DNA from: Thermoplasmata archaeon
Lineage (GTDB): Archaea; Thermoplasmatota; Thermoplasmata; Halarchaeoplasmatales; Halarchaeoplasmataceae
DNA: 42,531 bases
Direction: 5' to 3'
NCBI GenBank assembly: GCA_003560595.1
Contig: PWKY01000050.1
Location: forward strand, 1 to 42,531
The notes beneath the pieces are model-generated. The model saw only the letters and a program-made list of their open reading frames with translations, was not told the origin of the DNA and made no database searches. The position numbers and the translations under genes are program-made. Positions within the stretch are counted from its first letter, which is position 1. Every line of letters starts with the position of its first letter. This document shows positions 25,080-32,823 of this stretch, one piece after another.

Positions 25080-25601
25080 TTACTTTTTTCCCCATCGATA
25101 TCCGATCTCGAAGGCATTGATGTTCTTTTCTTCCGTACCCGAGGGTACTAGACTTTCGATAGCATCTTTCATAGCATCCTTTCCTACATATCCGGTTTTT
25201 GCGGCGAAATAACCAAGCATCACTATGTTAGCTACCATCCTTAATCCTATTTCTTCCTCAGCTATCTTAGTCGCTGGTAAACCAATCGATTCTCTCTCGG
25301 TTTCCACCAGCCCGGTATCTATGATAAGGATACCATCATCGTCCAGCGTGGGAAGGTAAGTGTCTAGTGCTGACTGAGACATGGATATCAAAACATCTGG
25401 GTTTCTAACTTGTGGATAGTTTATCCTGCTGTTACTGATGATTATATCCGTGCTGCAAGCACCTCCACGTGCCTCTGGCCCATAACTTTTGGTGAGTGTA
25501 ACATCCTTACCATCAAGTACTCCGGCTTTACCCAGTATGTGCCCCATGAGGATTATTCCCTGACCACCGAACCCAGAGAATCTTATCTCCTGTTTCATCA
25601 T
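25080..25601 (-). CDS. korC: 2-oxoacid:ferredoxin oxidoreductase, gamma subunit
   Basis: 173 residues starting with RFSGFGGQGIILMG, the signature of the gamma subunit. It later has SYGPEARGGACSTD, as in 2-oxoglutarate:ferredoxin oxidoreductases. It helps bind coenzyme A in the complex. Its ATG overlaps the korB stop (ATGA) after AGGGGTGA, so it is translationally coupled. It is the last gene of the operon delta-alpha-beta-gamma. A branched-chain 2-oxoacid enzyme (Vor) has the same layout and cannot be fully excluded. Confidence 0.93.
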   Translation of the reverse strand: MMKQEIRFSGFGGQGIILMGHILGKAGVLDGKDVTLTKSYGPEARGGACSTDIIISNSRINYPQVRNPDVLISMSQSALDTYLPTLDDDGILIIDTGLVETERESIGLPATKIAEEEIGLRMVANIVMLGYFAAKTGYVGKDAMKDAIESLVPSGTEEKNINAFEIGYRWGKK

Positions 25602-26512
25602 TTCACCCCTAGTTTACTGCGTGCGGCTTCAAAGACCTTTCCACGCTCGTCTTGATATGTGGGAGCCTCTCTATCTATGAATTTACCAACAATTATCTTG
25701 CTCTTTGGATCCTTTGGATCTAAAGCCACATCTGTCGGGTCCGCATCGTTCTTTACCTCACAGTTCTCTTTAAAGTATCTCATGGTTGTAACCCCGGTTT
25801 TCAATCCAACCTTTCGACCATACCCTGTTGGACAAGGCGAGAGTATTTCGATGAAACAAAATCCCTTCTTATCGAGTGCTTCTTTCAGTGACTTTATCAG
25901 CTCTTCAACGTGATAAGTAGTCCATCTAGCAACATAAACCGCTCCTGCCCCTGCTGCCACTGCAGGTAGGTTGAAAGGCTGCTCGAAGCCACCCCAAGGA
26001 GTGGTTGATGTCTCCGCTTCCGTGGGGGTCGTGGGGCCTGCTTGCCCACCGGTCATACCGTAATTGAAATTGTTTACACATATCACATTGAAATCAACGT
26101 TACGCCTAGCTGCATGGATGAAGTGATTACCACCTATAGCGAATAGATCTCCGTCTCCACTGAATACGGTGGTTACCAGATCACGATTGCCCACTTTTAA
26201 GCCTGTAGCGAAAGGTATCGCCCTTCCGTGGGTGACGTGGAACGAATCAACATCAACATACCCTGCGGCTCTACCGCTGCATCCTATACCGGAAACTACC
26301 GCCGTATTTTCCGGGGCGATGCCAGAGTCTTTCAGTGCGCGAAGGTAGGCGTTCAGGGTTATCCCTAGACCACAGCCGGGACACCATATGTGAGGTATCC
26401 TGTCCTTTCTAAGATAGTTATCTAGAGGATGAAGGCCGTGTGAAGCTCCCTTCTTGGGTTTTTGATCCATGTAGTCAGGTGAAAACCAATCTCTACTTTT
26501 TCTTATGCTCAT
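25598..26512 (-). CDS. korB: 2-oxoacid:ferredoxin oxidoreductase, beta subunit (TPP-binding)
   Basis: 304 residues. The thiamine diphosphate motif GDGDLFAIGGNHFIHA is followed by NFNYGMTGGQAGPTTP, and cluster cysteines lie in IWCPGCGLG and a later CPTGYG. The subunit carries the catalytic TPP and one [4Fe-4S] cluster. The ATG at 26512 is preferred because GGAGTGA precedes it; a GTG at 26521 inside that motif would overlap the korA stop. Confidence 0.94.
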   Translation of the reverse strand: MSIRKSRDWFSPDYMDQKPKKGASHGLHPLDNYLRKDRIPHIWCPGCGLGITLNAYLRALKDSGIAPENTAVVSGIGCSGRAAGYVDVDSFHVTHGRAIPFATGLKVGNRDLVTTVFSGDGDLFAIGGNHFIHAARRNVDFNVICVNNFNYGMTGGQAGPTTPTEAETSTTPWGGFEQPFNLPAVAAGAGAVYVARWTTYHVEELIKSLKEALDKKGFCFIEILSPCPTGYGRKVGLKTGVTTMRYFKENCEVKNDADPTDVALDPKDPKSKIIVGKFIDREAPTYQDERGKVFEAARSKLGVK

Positions 26513-26517
26513 ATATA

Positions 26518-27684
26518 TCACTCCTTAAAGTCAGGTATCTTTTCTTGATTGATAGCAACAATCCTTTCCATTATCTCCTCTGGGGTATGTATGCTTCCCC
26601 CCATCTTCGGTGCGAGGTATGTTTTTGCAGATCCTGCAGTACATCTTTCAACTTCGAACACGATCTGGCCGAAGTTTATCTCCGCCACCAAGAAGGTTTT
26701 CGTACCGTTTCTAGCTAGGTCGTAGATTCTTTCTTCTGGGAATGGCCATATGGTTATCGGTCTCAAAAGACCTACCTTGTAGCCCTGATCTCTAGCCATA
26801 TCTACTGCCTCCGTAGCCGCTCTATATACGCTACCATAGGCAACGATTATCATATCTGCATCATCCGTTTTGTACTCGTCGTACTTTAAGATATCATCCG
26901 CGTTCTTTCGGATCTTATCTATCAATCTAGTTACCAAACGGTTTTGAGTCTTCTCATCTACCGAGGGATGACCTTCTTCGTCATGGGTTAGCCCAGTTAC
27001 ATGTACCGAATACCCCTCACCTGCATTTGCCATAGGTGGTACTAGGTCTTCGTCGGGACAGAAGGGCAGGAATTCACTAGGTGGATCCTTAGGTTTCTTC
27101 CGATCGATGATGTTCAGCTCTTCTTTTGGAGGTATCTCTACTTTCTCGGTCATGTGGGATACCATCTCGTCGGATAACACGATCACTGGAAGTCTGTATT
27201 TTTCAGACATGTTGAAAGCTTCGATAGTTAGATCGAACATCTCTTGAGGAGACGAGGGCACTAGTACTATCACACCTACGTCGCCGTGTGTGCCCCATCG
27301 AGTCTGCATCACATCCCCCTGTGCCACCTTTGTTGGAAGTCCTGTAGAAGGTCCTCCACGCATGACGTTAGCTATCACACAGGGTGTTTCGGTCATCAAT
27401 CCCAAACCATAATTTTCCATCATCAAGCTGAATCCAGGCCCGGATGTAGCTGTCATCGCCTTCCTTCCGGCCCATGACGCGCCTAGTATTGCCGTTATGC
27501 TGGCAAGTTCGTCCTCCATCTGAAGATAACTGCCGTGGATCTCGGGAAAGCGGTTCGCGATCCTTTCCAATATCTCAGATGCAGGGGTTATGGGATAACC
27601 TGCGAAGAAAGTGCAACCTGCGGCTATAGCCCCCTCCGCACATGCTGTGTTTCCGTCCATAAAATGTACTCCAGGTTCCATCAT
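26518..27684 (-). CDS. korA: 2-oxoacid:ferredoxin oxidoreductase, alpha subunit
   Basis: 388 residues from the ATG at 27684, which overlaps the korD stop as ATGA behind GGAGGAGG. Family signatures are GNTACAEGAIAAGCTFFAGYP near the N-terminus, TSGPGFSLMMENYGL, and the C-terminal AYGSVYRAATEAVD and EINFGQI. It binds the 2-oxoacid and contributes to the TPP site. With the other three subunits it oxidises 2-oxoglutarate or a related acid to the acyl-CoA with reduced ferredoxin, or works in reverse for carbon fixation. Confidence 0.94.
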   Translation of the reverse strand: MMEPGVHFMDGNTACAEGAIAAGCTFFAGYPITPASEILERIANRFPEIHGSYLQMEDELASITAILGASWAGRKAMTATSGPGFSLMMENYGLGLMTETPCVIANVMRGGPSTGLPTKVAQGDVMQTRWGTHGDVGVIVLVPSSPQEMFDLTIEAFNMSEKYRLPVIVLSDEMVSHMTEKVEIPPKEELNIIDRKKPKDPPSEFLPFCPDEDLVPPMANAGEGYSVHVTGLTHDEEGHPSVDEKTQNRLVTRLIDKIRKNADDILKYDEYKTDDADMIIVAYGSVYRAATEAVDMARDQGYKVGLLRPITIWPFPEERIYDLARNGTKTFLVAEINFGQIVFEVERCTAGSAKTYLAPKMGGSIHTPEEIMERIVAINQEKIPDFKE

Positions 27685-27947
27685 TCTTCCTCCTCCAGAT
27701 ATATAGCGAATTCCGGACATACCTTCTCGCATTTACCGCATAAGATGCAGTCACCTGTTAGCTCAGGAGGATGATACCCCTTATCCGTGGTTTTATCAGA
27801 ATATTCCAAAGCTTTCATGGGACAGAATTCTATACAGAATCCACAACCCTTGCATCTCTCGGGCATCATACAGATAGTCCCTTTGTTTTTTTTAGATTCA
27901 ACCTTCCAACATCTTTGACCTTTGTTTTCCTCTTCTTTTTCCATCAT
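27681..27947 (-). CDS. korD: 2-oxoacid:ferredoxin oxidoreductase, delta subunit (2x[4Fe-4S] ferredoxin)
   Basis: 88 residues with two cluster motifs, CKGCGFCIEFCP and CILCGKCEKVCP. It passes electrons from the catalytic subunits to free ferredoxin. The ATG at 27947 has GGAGGT five bases ahead; a longer frame to 27968 lacks this. It is the first gene of the kor operon, whose promoter must lie in the divergent gap shared with the ribosomal operon. Confidence 0.93.
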   Translation of the reverse strand: MMEKEEENKGQRCWKVESKKNKGTICMMPERCKGCGFCIEFCPMKALEYSDKTTDKGYHPPELTGDCILCGKCEKVCPEFAIYLEEEE

Positions 27948-28135
27948 CTCATACCTCCATCGTGCCAAATCTTTAATTTTTCACCGAACCGGGCATGGTA
28001 CCGATATAATAAAAACTGTCCCCATAGGAAATCCTTTAGACTCCTTTTGATCAGAGGCGATTCAAACCTCATGCACCGACATTTATGTCTTTTTAACATG
28101 TGGTGGTCTCCACGTGGCAGGCGAGGTTAAACTCG

Positions 28136-28143
28136 TATAAATA
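28136..28143 (+). promoter_or_regulatory. TATA box of the ribosomal protein operon
   Basis: TATAAATA with start of transcription expected near 28167. It lies in the 346-base gap between korD (leftward) and rps13 (rightward). The rest of the gap upstream shows no convincing RNA gene. Confidence 0.65.
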
Positions 28144-28168
28144 GATTATGCAGGATAACTATTTTTAC

Positions 28169-28212
28169 ATGGATGAGGTATGAAGATTAGAATAGAAGGC
28201 TTCGGCTATTGA
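28169..28212 (+). promoter_or_regulatory. leader with two overlapping short ORFs before rps13
   Basis: At the predicted transcript start, ATG 28169 opens a four-codon ORF (MDEV, stop 28181-28183). Its stop region overlaps ATG 28180, which opens a ten-codon ORF (MKIRIEGFGY, stop 28210-28212). GGAGG follows directly at 28213-28217, and then an in-frame extension of S13 from ATG 28231. A C(TTCG)G tetraloop sequence lies inside the second ORF. A role in feedback control of the operon is possible but unproven. Confidence 0.35.
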
Positions 28213-28293
28213 GGAGGACAACGCTTTTATATGAGCCTTATTGTAGCGTTTTATCCTAACAATACTCCATCATATATAAAGGAGGCAATTAAC

Positions 28294-28767
28294 TTGGCTG
28301 ATGAAGAACACGCAGAGGATTTCAACTACATAGTCCGTCTTATGAATACCGACCTTGACGGGGAACAGCCCACGCTCTATGCCATGAGAGGTATCAAGGG
28401 CGTAGGTACCAGGATTGCAGAGTCCGTTGTAAGGGACGCTGGGGTAGACCCTAGTCAGAAGATAGGAAACCTAGAAGATGAAGATGTGGAAAAATTAAAA
28501 GATGCACTTCAACGATTTTCAAAAATGGCACCGGAATGGATGTTCAATCGTAAGAGAGACCCCTATACCGGTAAAGATCTGCATCTATTTGGTAACGATT
28601 TGGACCTAACACTCCGTGAGGATTTCAACCGACTAAAGAAGATAAGCTGTTATCGAGGTATCCGACATGAACAGGGTCAAAAAGTAAGGGGTCAACGAAC
28701 TCGATCCAACGGTCGGTCAGGTATGACAGTAGGTGTACAGCGAAGGAAAGCGGCTGGAGGAAAGTAG
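28294..28767 (+). CDS. rps13: 30S ribosomal protein S13
   Basis: 157 residues from a TTG start. The sequence contains YAMRGIKGVGTRIAESV, the HhH motif of S13, and ends with CYRGIRHEQGQKVRGQRT-like text and a basic tail. The TTG at 28294 is chosen because GGAGG stands eight bases before it and archaeal S13 proteins begin with a short acidic stretch like ADEEHAEDF. A frame from ATG 28231 adds 21 residues not seen in the family. First gene of rps13-rps4-rps11-rpoD. Confidence 0.95.
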   Translation: MADEEHAEDFNYIVRLMNTDLDGEQPTLYAMRGIKGVGTRIAESVVRDAGVDPSQKIGNLEDEDVEKLKDALQRFSKMAPEWMFNRKRDPYTGKDLHLFGNDLDLTLREDFNRLKKISCYRGIRHEQGQKVRGQRTRSNGRSGMTVGVQRRKAAGGK

Positions 28768-28786
28768 AAAGGATAAGTGATGATCT

Positions 28787-29389
28787 ATGGGCGATCCAAA
28801 ATTTAGTAGAAAAAAATATCAGAATCCACCTCATCCATGGCAAGCAGATCGTATCAACACGGAAAACGATTACCTTAGGCACTACGGGCTCAAGAATAAA
28901 AAGGAGTTCTGGAAGGCAAAGTCCAATCTTAAAAGGATCAGGGGGCAGGCACGTCATCTTCAGGCAAGGTTGAGATACGGTGATAAGCAGGCGACTAAAG
29001 AGATAGATGATCTGATCGGCATGCTACATCGTAAAGGGTATTTGGTTGGCGAAAGCGTTGGGATCAACGATGTTCTAGATCTTGAGGTTGAGAATATATT
29101 AAATAGGAGATTACAAACAGTTGTTTACAACAAAGGATTAGCTAGAACACCTAATCAATCTCGCCAGTTTATAACCCACGGACACATCCGTTTGAACGGT
29201 CGAAGAACAACGATACCAAGTTATATCGTTAGCAGGGAAGATGAAGCTACATTAGAATATCACAACAATTCACCTTTGAATGACGAACTTCATCCGGAAA
29301 GACCAGGTGATGAAGCTGTTGGTATGTCAATCGAGGAGAAGATGCAGAAAGAAGAAGAAAAAGAAAAATATCATAAACGGAGACGATGA
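28787..29389 (+). CDS. rps4: 30S ribosomal protein S4
   Basis: 200 residues beginning [18 protein letters not shown], the archaeal/eukaryotic S4 (uS4) start. An S4 RNA-binding domain lies in the middle ([31 protein letters not shown]). The C-terminal 30 residues are acidic then Lys/Glu-rich. It binds 16S rRNA early in small-subunit assembly. It lies 19 bases after rps13 and overlaps or abuts rps11. Confidence 0.96.
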   Translation: MGDPKFSRKKYQNPPHPWQADRINTENDYLRHYGLKNKKEFWKAKSNLKRIRGQARHLQARLRYGDKQATKEIDDLIGMLHRKGYLVGESVGINDVLDLEVENILNRRLQTVVYNKGLARTPNQSRQFITHGHIRLNGRRTTIPSYIVSREDEATLEYHNNSPLNDELHPERPGDEAVGMSIEEKMQKEEEKEKYHKRRR

Positions 29390-29391
29390 TC

Positions 29392-29775
29392 ATGGTTAAA
29401 TGGGGAATTGCACACGTATACGCATCCTATAATAATGTGTTAATAACTATAACTGATGTAACTGGGGCAGAGACTATTGCAAAGGCCACTGGAGGCATGG
29501 TTGTAAGACAAGACAAAGACCAGGCCTCTCCTTATGCAGCTATGGAAGCTGCTAGAAAGGCGATCGATGATGCAAAAGAGAAGGGTATCACTAACATTCA
29601 CGTTAAAGTTAGAGCCCCTGGTGGAAGCAAATCACATTCGCCAGGTCCAGGATCTCAAGCCGCTATTCGTTCATTCGCGAGAGCTGGTGTCAGGATCGGT
29701 ACAATAGAAGATGTAACCCCTATACCTCACGATACTACAAGGCCCAAGGGCGGTCGTAGAGGTAGAAGGGTGTAG
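29392..29775 (+). CDS. rps11: 30S ribosomal protein S11
   Basis: 127 residues with [20 protein letters not shown] at the start, [20 protein letters not shown] and the basic end [11 protein letters not shown], all standard for uS11. The ATG at 29392 lies nine bases after GGAG; the ATG at 29386 overlapping the S4 stop is only three bases from it and adds two residues. It forms part of the platform near the E site. Confidence 0.96.
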   Translation: MVKWGIAHVYASYNNVLITITDVTGAETIAKATGGMVVRQDKDQASPYAAMEAARKAIDDAKEKGITNIHVKVRAPGGSKSHSPGPGSQAAIRSFARAGVRIGTIEDVTPIPHDTTRPKGGRRGRRV

Positions 29776-29786
29776 ATGTGAATAAG

Positions 29787-30626
29787 ATGAAAATAGAGAT
29801 CGTAGAGATGCAGGAAAGGAAAGCTAAATTACTGCTTTCCGATGCTAATCCCACACTCGCAAACGCTTTGAGACGGGTATTGATCGCCGACGTTCCAAAG
29901 CTTGCCATCGAGGATGTAGAGTTCCATCTAGGGACCATAGGCGATGAAAGTGGAACCAAGGAGTATAAAAGTTCTACACCTCTTTTCGACGAGATAATCG
30001 CCCACAGACTTGGGATGATACCTATACCAACTGACCTTGATCTTTTCAACTTCAGAGACGAATGTGAAGAGTGTGGTGGTGAAGGATGCCCCAACTGCAC
30101 CGTAATTTACAGCCTGAACAAAAAAGGACCTTGTACAGTATATTCAGGGGATATGATGCCTGTGGGAGAGGTGGACCTAAGAGTGGTTGACGACCTTATT
30201 CCGATCATAAAACTAACCGACGATCAAGCTATATTGATATACGCCATCGCGGAATTGGGTACAGCAAATAAACACGCAAAATGGCAACCTACTACAGGTG
30301 TGGGATACAAATACTATCCCGATGTGACCATAGATCAAGATAAATGTGATATGTGTGGCGATTGTTTAGATATTTGTCCCGCCAATATCTTAGAAGAGAA
30401 TGACGGTGGAGTACAAGTAACGGATATGGAAGCCTGTAAACTGTGTAAATCCTGTGTGGAAACTTGTACCAAAGACGCGTTCGAAGTTAACGGTTTAGAT
30501 GATAAGTTAATACTCAGGTACGAAACAGATGGATCCCTAGCTGCAGAAGTCGTTCTCAAAAAATCGTTAGAGATCCTACAGGACAAATTCGGCGGTTTCA
30601 TCGATCTAGTTGAAACCATAGAATAA
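29787..30626 (+). CDS. rpoD: DNA-directed RNA polymerase subunit D (Rpo3) with ferredoxin domain
   Basis: 279 residues. The N-terminal dimerisation motif is NALRRVLIADVPKLAIE. A Cys cluster C93, C96, C101, C104 resembles a zinc site. Two complete [4Fe-4S] motifs follow: C187, C190, C193, C197 and C217, C220, C223, C227. Many archaeal subunit D proteins keep one or two clusters, others none; both look intact here. The subunit pairs with L to nucleate polymerase assembly. The ATG at 29787 is preferred, with GTGA five bases ahead; a GTG at 29778 is possible. It ends the protein-coding part of the operon and is followed by tRNA-Leu. Confidence 0.95.
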   Translation: MKIEIVEMQERKAKLLLSDANPTLANALRRVLIADVPKLAIEDVEFHLGTIGDESGTKEYKSSTPLFDEIIAHRLGMIPIPTDLDLFNFRDECEECGGEGCPNCTVIYSLNKKGPCTVYSGDMMPVGEVDLRVVDDLIPIIKLTDDQAILIYAIAELGTANKHAKWQPTTGVGYKYYPDVTIDQDKCDMCGDCLDICPANILEENDGGVQVTDMEACKLCKSCVETCTKDAFEVNGLDDKLILRYETDGSLAAEVVLKKSLEILQDKFGGFIDLVETIE

Positions 30627-30681
30627 AGCTTGTTTGACATACCATTAAAACCACAAGACCCAATCACCATTACAATAAACC

Positions 30682-30752
30682 CATTTCTGCGAGTTTATGT
30701 GGAAAGGATTTCCACCAACTCCTCGAAATTCGAAACCTCTCATTTCTGCGAG
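30682..30752 (+). repeat. 12-bp direct repeat flanking the tRNA-Leu upstream region
   Basis: CATTTCTGCGAG occurs at 30682-30693 and 30741-30752. The second copy covers the first five bases of tRNA-Leu. The copies are 59 bases apart. It could be a trace of a small duplication or of insertion at the tRNA 5' end, or chance. Confidence 0.4.
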
Positions 30753-30832
30753 GGTAGCCAAGCATGGCCAACGGCGCAGCGTTGAGGGCGCTGTCCTATA
30801 GAGGTCCGAGGGTTCAAATCCCTTCCCTCGCA
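30748..30832 (+). tRNA. tRNA-Leu (GAG)
   Basis: An 85-base class II tRNA. Acceptor arms are GCGAGGG and CCCTCGC with discriminator A. The anticodon arm is CAGCG, loop TTGAGGG, CGCTG, giving anticodon GAG. A long variable arm follows, and the T arm has GGGTTCAAATCCC. CCA is not encoded and no intron is seen. In other archaea a tRNA-Leu stands between rpoD and the L18e-L13-S9 genes; here the tRNA is kept and those genes are not. Confidence 0.96.
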
Positions 30833-31020
30833 TTCAATTACCTTTCCGAGAGTAGCGAGGAAAGTGATTGAAAAGAAGGAAGTTTTGCTTCCTACGCACT
30901 TTTTTATGTTTCTGAGCGAAGCAAATAAACAAAAAAGTAAGCGGACGACAGTACGGTGAATACTTACTTTTCTGGATTGGAACGTAGGGAAATAAAGTAA
31001 AGAAGGAACGAGTTCCTGCA
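30833..31020 (+). ncRNA. candidate structured RNA behind tRNA-Leu
   Basis: No gene fits this gap, but it is rich in pairing. CAATTAC and TTTCC (30835-30848) pair with GGAAA and GTGATTG around a short loop. AGGAAG pairs with CTTCCT just after. ACTTTTTT near 30900 pairs with AAAAAAGT near 30940, and the same right arm can instead pair with CTTACTTTT near 30970, so two folds compete. AGGAA/TTCCT with loop CGAG lies near 31005, and TGCC-GAGA-GGCA, a GNRA loop, near 31030. A transcript processed from the tRNA precursor is one idea. The family is not recognised, and the end points are approximate. Confidence 0.4.
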
Positions 31021-31121
31021 GCATATGCCGAGAGGCAATAGCCTTCCTAAGCGCAATGGAGACATAAGATCCCCCGCACTATTTACCTATTAAGATCTCA
31101 TAATTAGAGGTTGATGGATAC

Positions 31122-31787
31122 TCAATACTTATATTCGATTGGGTCCTGCAAACCAGCCTTTTTGAATCCCTTTAATCTTAGCCTGCAAGAATCACATTTA
31201 CCGCAGGCTTTGTTCCCATCTCTGTAACAGCTCCAGGTGAGCTCAAGAGGAACTTCGAGTTCATCGGCCTTCTTGATTATCTCTTTTTTTGACATGTTCT
31301 GCAGAGGAACACGGATGTTAATCGAATCTCCTTCTACACATTTTCTAGTACCCTCGTTAACCACCTTTTGAAAAGCTTCGTAAAACTCCGGACGACAGTC
31401 GGGATACCCACTGAAGTCAACGGCGTTAGCGCCGATGTAAATAGAATCCGCATCTATCGCTTCGGCGTAGGATAGTGCATAACTGAGTAAAATTATATTT
31501 CGAGCGGGAACGTAGGTACTAGGGATAACTTCACTCTCTTCGAAAGGAATTTCCTCGCCACCTTTCAGCAGAGAGGATCTAGTGACATCCGCTAAAGGTA
31601 TGCTCAACACAATATGCTCTTCAACACCGTAGTGTTCAGCCAATCTTTTAGCGCATTCCACCTCTTTATCGGCCTTCTGACCGTAAACAAATGTAAGGGC
31701 ACTCACCCGTTCCATCTCATGATCCGCGATACCTAGTACCGTAGCAGAATCAAGTCCACCAGAAAGCAGGACTATGCCGAGAGTCAA
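31122..31787 (-). CDS. queC: 7-cyano-7-deazaguanine synthase QueC
   Basis: 221 residues. The PP-loop SGGLDSATVLG is near the N-terminus. The zinc site near residues 190-207 is C-x(8)-CGKCDSC. It converts 7-carboxy-7-deazaguanine to preQ0 with ATP and ammonia; in archaea preQ0 becomes archaeosine in tRNA. The start is TTG at 31787, directly after the queD stop, with an AGGAGGG motif upstream. It follows queD in the operon; queE is not adjacent. Confidence 0.95.
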   Translation of the reverse strand: MTLGIVLLSGGLDSATVLGIADHEMERVSALTFVYGQKADKEVECAKRLAEHYGVEEHIVLSIPLADVTRSSLLKGGEEIPFEESEVIPSTYVPARNIILLSYALSYAEAIDADSIYIGANAVDFSGYPDCRPEFYEAFQKVVNEGTRKCVEGDSINIRVPLQNMSKKEIIKKADELEVPLELTWSCYRDGNKACGKCDSCRLRLKGFKKAGLQDPIEYKY

Positions 31788-32258
31788 CTAAAGTTCCCTC
31801 CTAGCCCAAGCTCCTTGCCCCAATGATTCGTCAACCCCTATCTCGATCGCCTTGATGTTGTCTGGAAAATTTGTGTACTCGATAAGTCTTTCCAGCACAT
31901 ACTTTGCCAACTCTTCGGTGGTGGAGTGATCGATATCTAGGAGGATTACGTCCTCTTGGGGAAACACATATCTCTTATCGCCTACCAACACCTCTATCTC
32001 CTCTCCCTGCTTTTCGAATGTGTTACCACCCTTAGCTATAAGAGTACGGTGGTCAAGCTCATCCGCTATAATTCTGAGTTCTTTTTTTAACGTTAAAAAG
32101 TCGAATACTAAACCTTGCGAAGTTTCTTCGCCCTCGATCCTTGCGTTGATGGCATAGTTGTGTCCATGTAAACGTCCGCACTTGTCGTGCTTTGGGATGA
32201 TGTGGGAAGCGGAGAACCCTACATGTGCGTCCCATCCGTTCAGTTCTAATCTTATCAT
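31788..32258 (-). CDS. queD: 6-carboxytetrahydropterin synthase QueD
   Basis: 156 residues. FSASHIIPKHDKCGRLHGHNY carries the zinc ligands H19, H31 and H33 and the catalytic C27; a later DHRTL and an acidic C-terminal DESLGQGAW complete the site. It makes 6-carboxytetrahydropterin from dihydroneopterin triphosphate, the second step to 7-deazaguanine. First gene of a queD-queC operon, divergent from the FKBP gene. Confidence 0.93.
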   Translation of the reverse strand: MIRLELNGWDAHVGFSASHIIPKHDKCGRLHGHNYAINARIEGEETSQGLVFDFLTLKKELRIIADELDHRTLIAKGGNTFEKQGEEIEVLVGDKRYVFPQEDVILLDIDHSTTEELAKYVLERLIEYTNFPDNIKAIEIGVDESLGQGAWARREL

Positions 32259-32323
32259 GATATCAACCGTGTTGAATCAAGTATTCCTACGGATGATTTT
32301 AAACCTTTGTGATAATCCGGTCA

Positions 32324-32332
32324 TTTTATATT
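32324..32332 (+). promoter_or_regulatory. TATA box of the FKBP gene
   Basis: TTTTATATT lies about 33 bases ahead of the ATG at 32361, giving a short leader with GAAGGAT before the start. Confidence 0.5.
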
Positions 32333-32360
32333 GACGTGCGTTCTCGGTTAGAAGGATAAC

Positions 32361-32678
32361 ATGGCTGTTAAGAAAGGAAACGTAGTAAGTGTAGATTACA
32401 CTGGTAGACTTAAGGATGGTACAGTTTTCGATTCTTCCATCGAAAAGACCGCGAAGAAAAACAATGTATATAGTCCAAAAAGGGATTACGCACCTCTTGA
32501 ATTCAAAGTTGGAGAGGGGAAGCTTATCAAAGGTTTTGAAGAAGGCGTTAAAGGTATGGAAGTCGGGGATAAAAAAGAAGTGGAGATACCTCCCGAAGAA
32601 GCCTATGGAAAATCAGGCGACCATCCATTAGCCGGTAAAACACTTATCTTTGAGCTACATTTAAAGGATATCAAGTGA
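32361..32678 (+). CDS. FKBP-type peptidyl-prolyl isomerase, short form
   Basis: 105 residues with VSVDYTGRLKDGTVFDSS, FKVGEGKLIKGFEEGVKGM and EIPPEEAYG, the core of FKBP domains. It ends with LIFELHLKDIK. The chaperone insertion (IF domain) found in most archaeal SlyD-like FKBPs is absent, so the protein resembles the minimal eukaryotic FKBP12 layout. It catalyses cis-trans isomerisation before proline, with a role in folding. Confidence 0.93.
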   Translation: MAVKKGNVVSVDYTGRLKDGTVFDSSIEKTAKKNNVYSPKRDYAPLEFKVGEGKLIKGFEEGVKGMEVGDKKEVEIPPEEAYGKSGDHPLAGKTLIFELHLKDIK

Positions 32679-32745
32679 TGATATCAAGATCAGTCAAAGA
32701 AGCAATAGGGTTAGAACATTCTATACCTAAAAACCTAGAAAGAGT

Positions 32746-32776
32746 AAAAAAAAGGGAGGGAGGGTGATTATCGTGA
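32746..32776 (-). terminator. CGATAA / CTCC / T-run element, copy 4
   Basis: On the minus strand TCACGATAAT is followed by CACCCTCCCTCCCTTTTTTT. It is 48 bases behind the MEMO stop, and convergent with the FKBP gene, so here a terminator role for MEMO is the simplest reading. A TATA-like CTTTATATA at 32800-32808 on the same strand could start a very short RNA. Confidence 0.5.
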
Positions 32777-32823
32777 TGTGCATATCAGTGCAAACGGGGT
32801 ATATAAAGCTTTCCTATCTTTTC

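Noticed and set aside
28046-28063. T-arm-like text GATTCAAACC in the kor/rps13 gap
   Set aside because: The base before TTC is A and cannot pair as position 53-61 requires, and no acceptor or anticodon arms surround it.
28231-28293. S13 start at ATG 28231
   Set aside because: It adds 21 residues with no family counterpart, and the TTG at 28294 has a better ribosome binding site.
30857-30866. GAGGAAAGT as the conserved 5' core of RNase P RNA
   Set aside because: The following CCGG and the 3' ACAGAA partner motif are missing.
30740-31024. 94-codon leftward ORF containing GRDLNPRTS
   Set aside because: It is the reverse strand of tRNA-Leu and its flank; this translated motif is a well-known artefact of tRNA-Leu genes.
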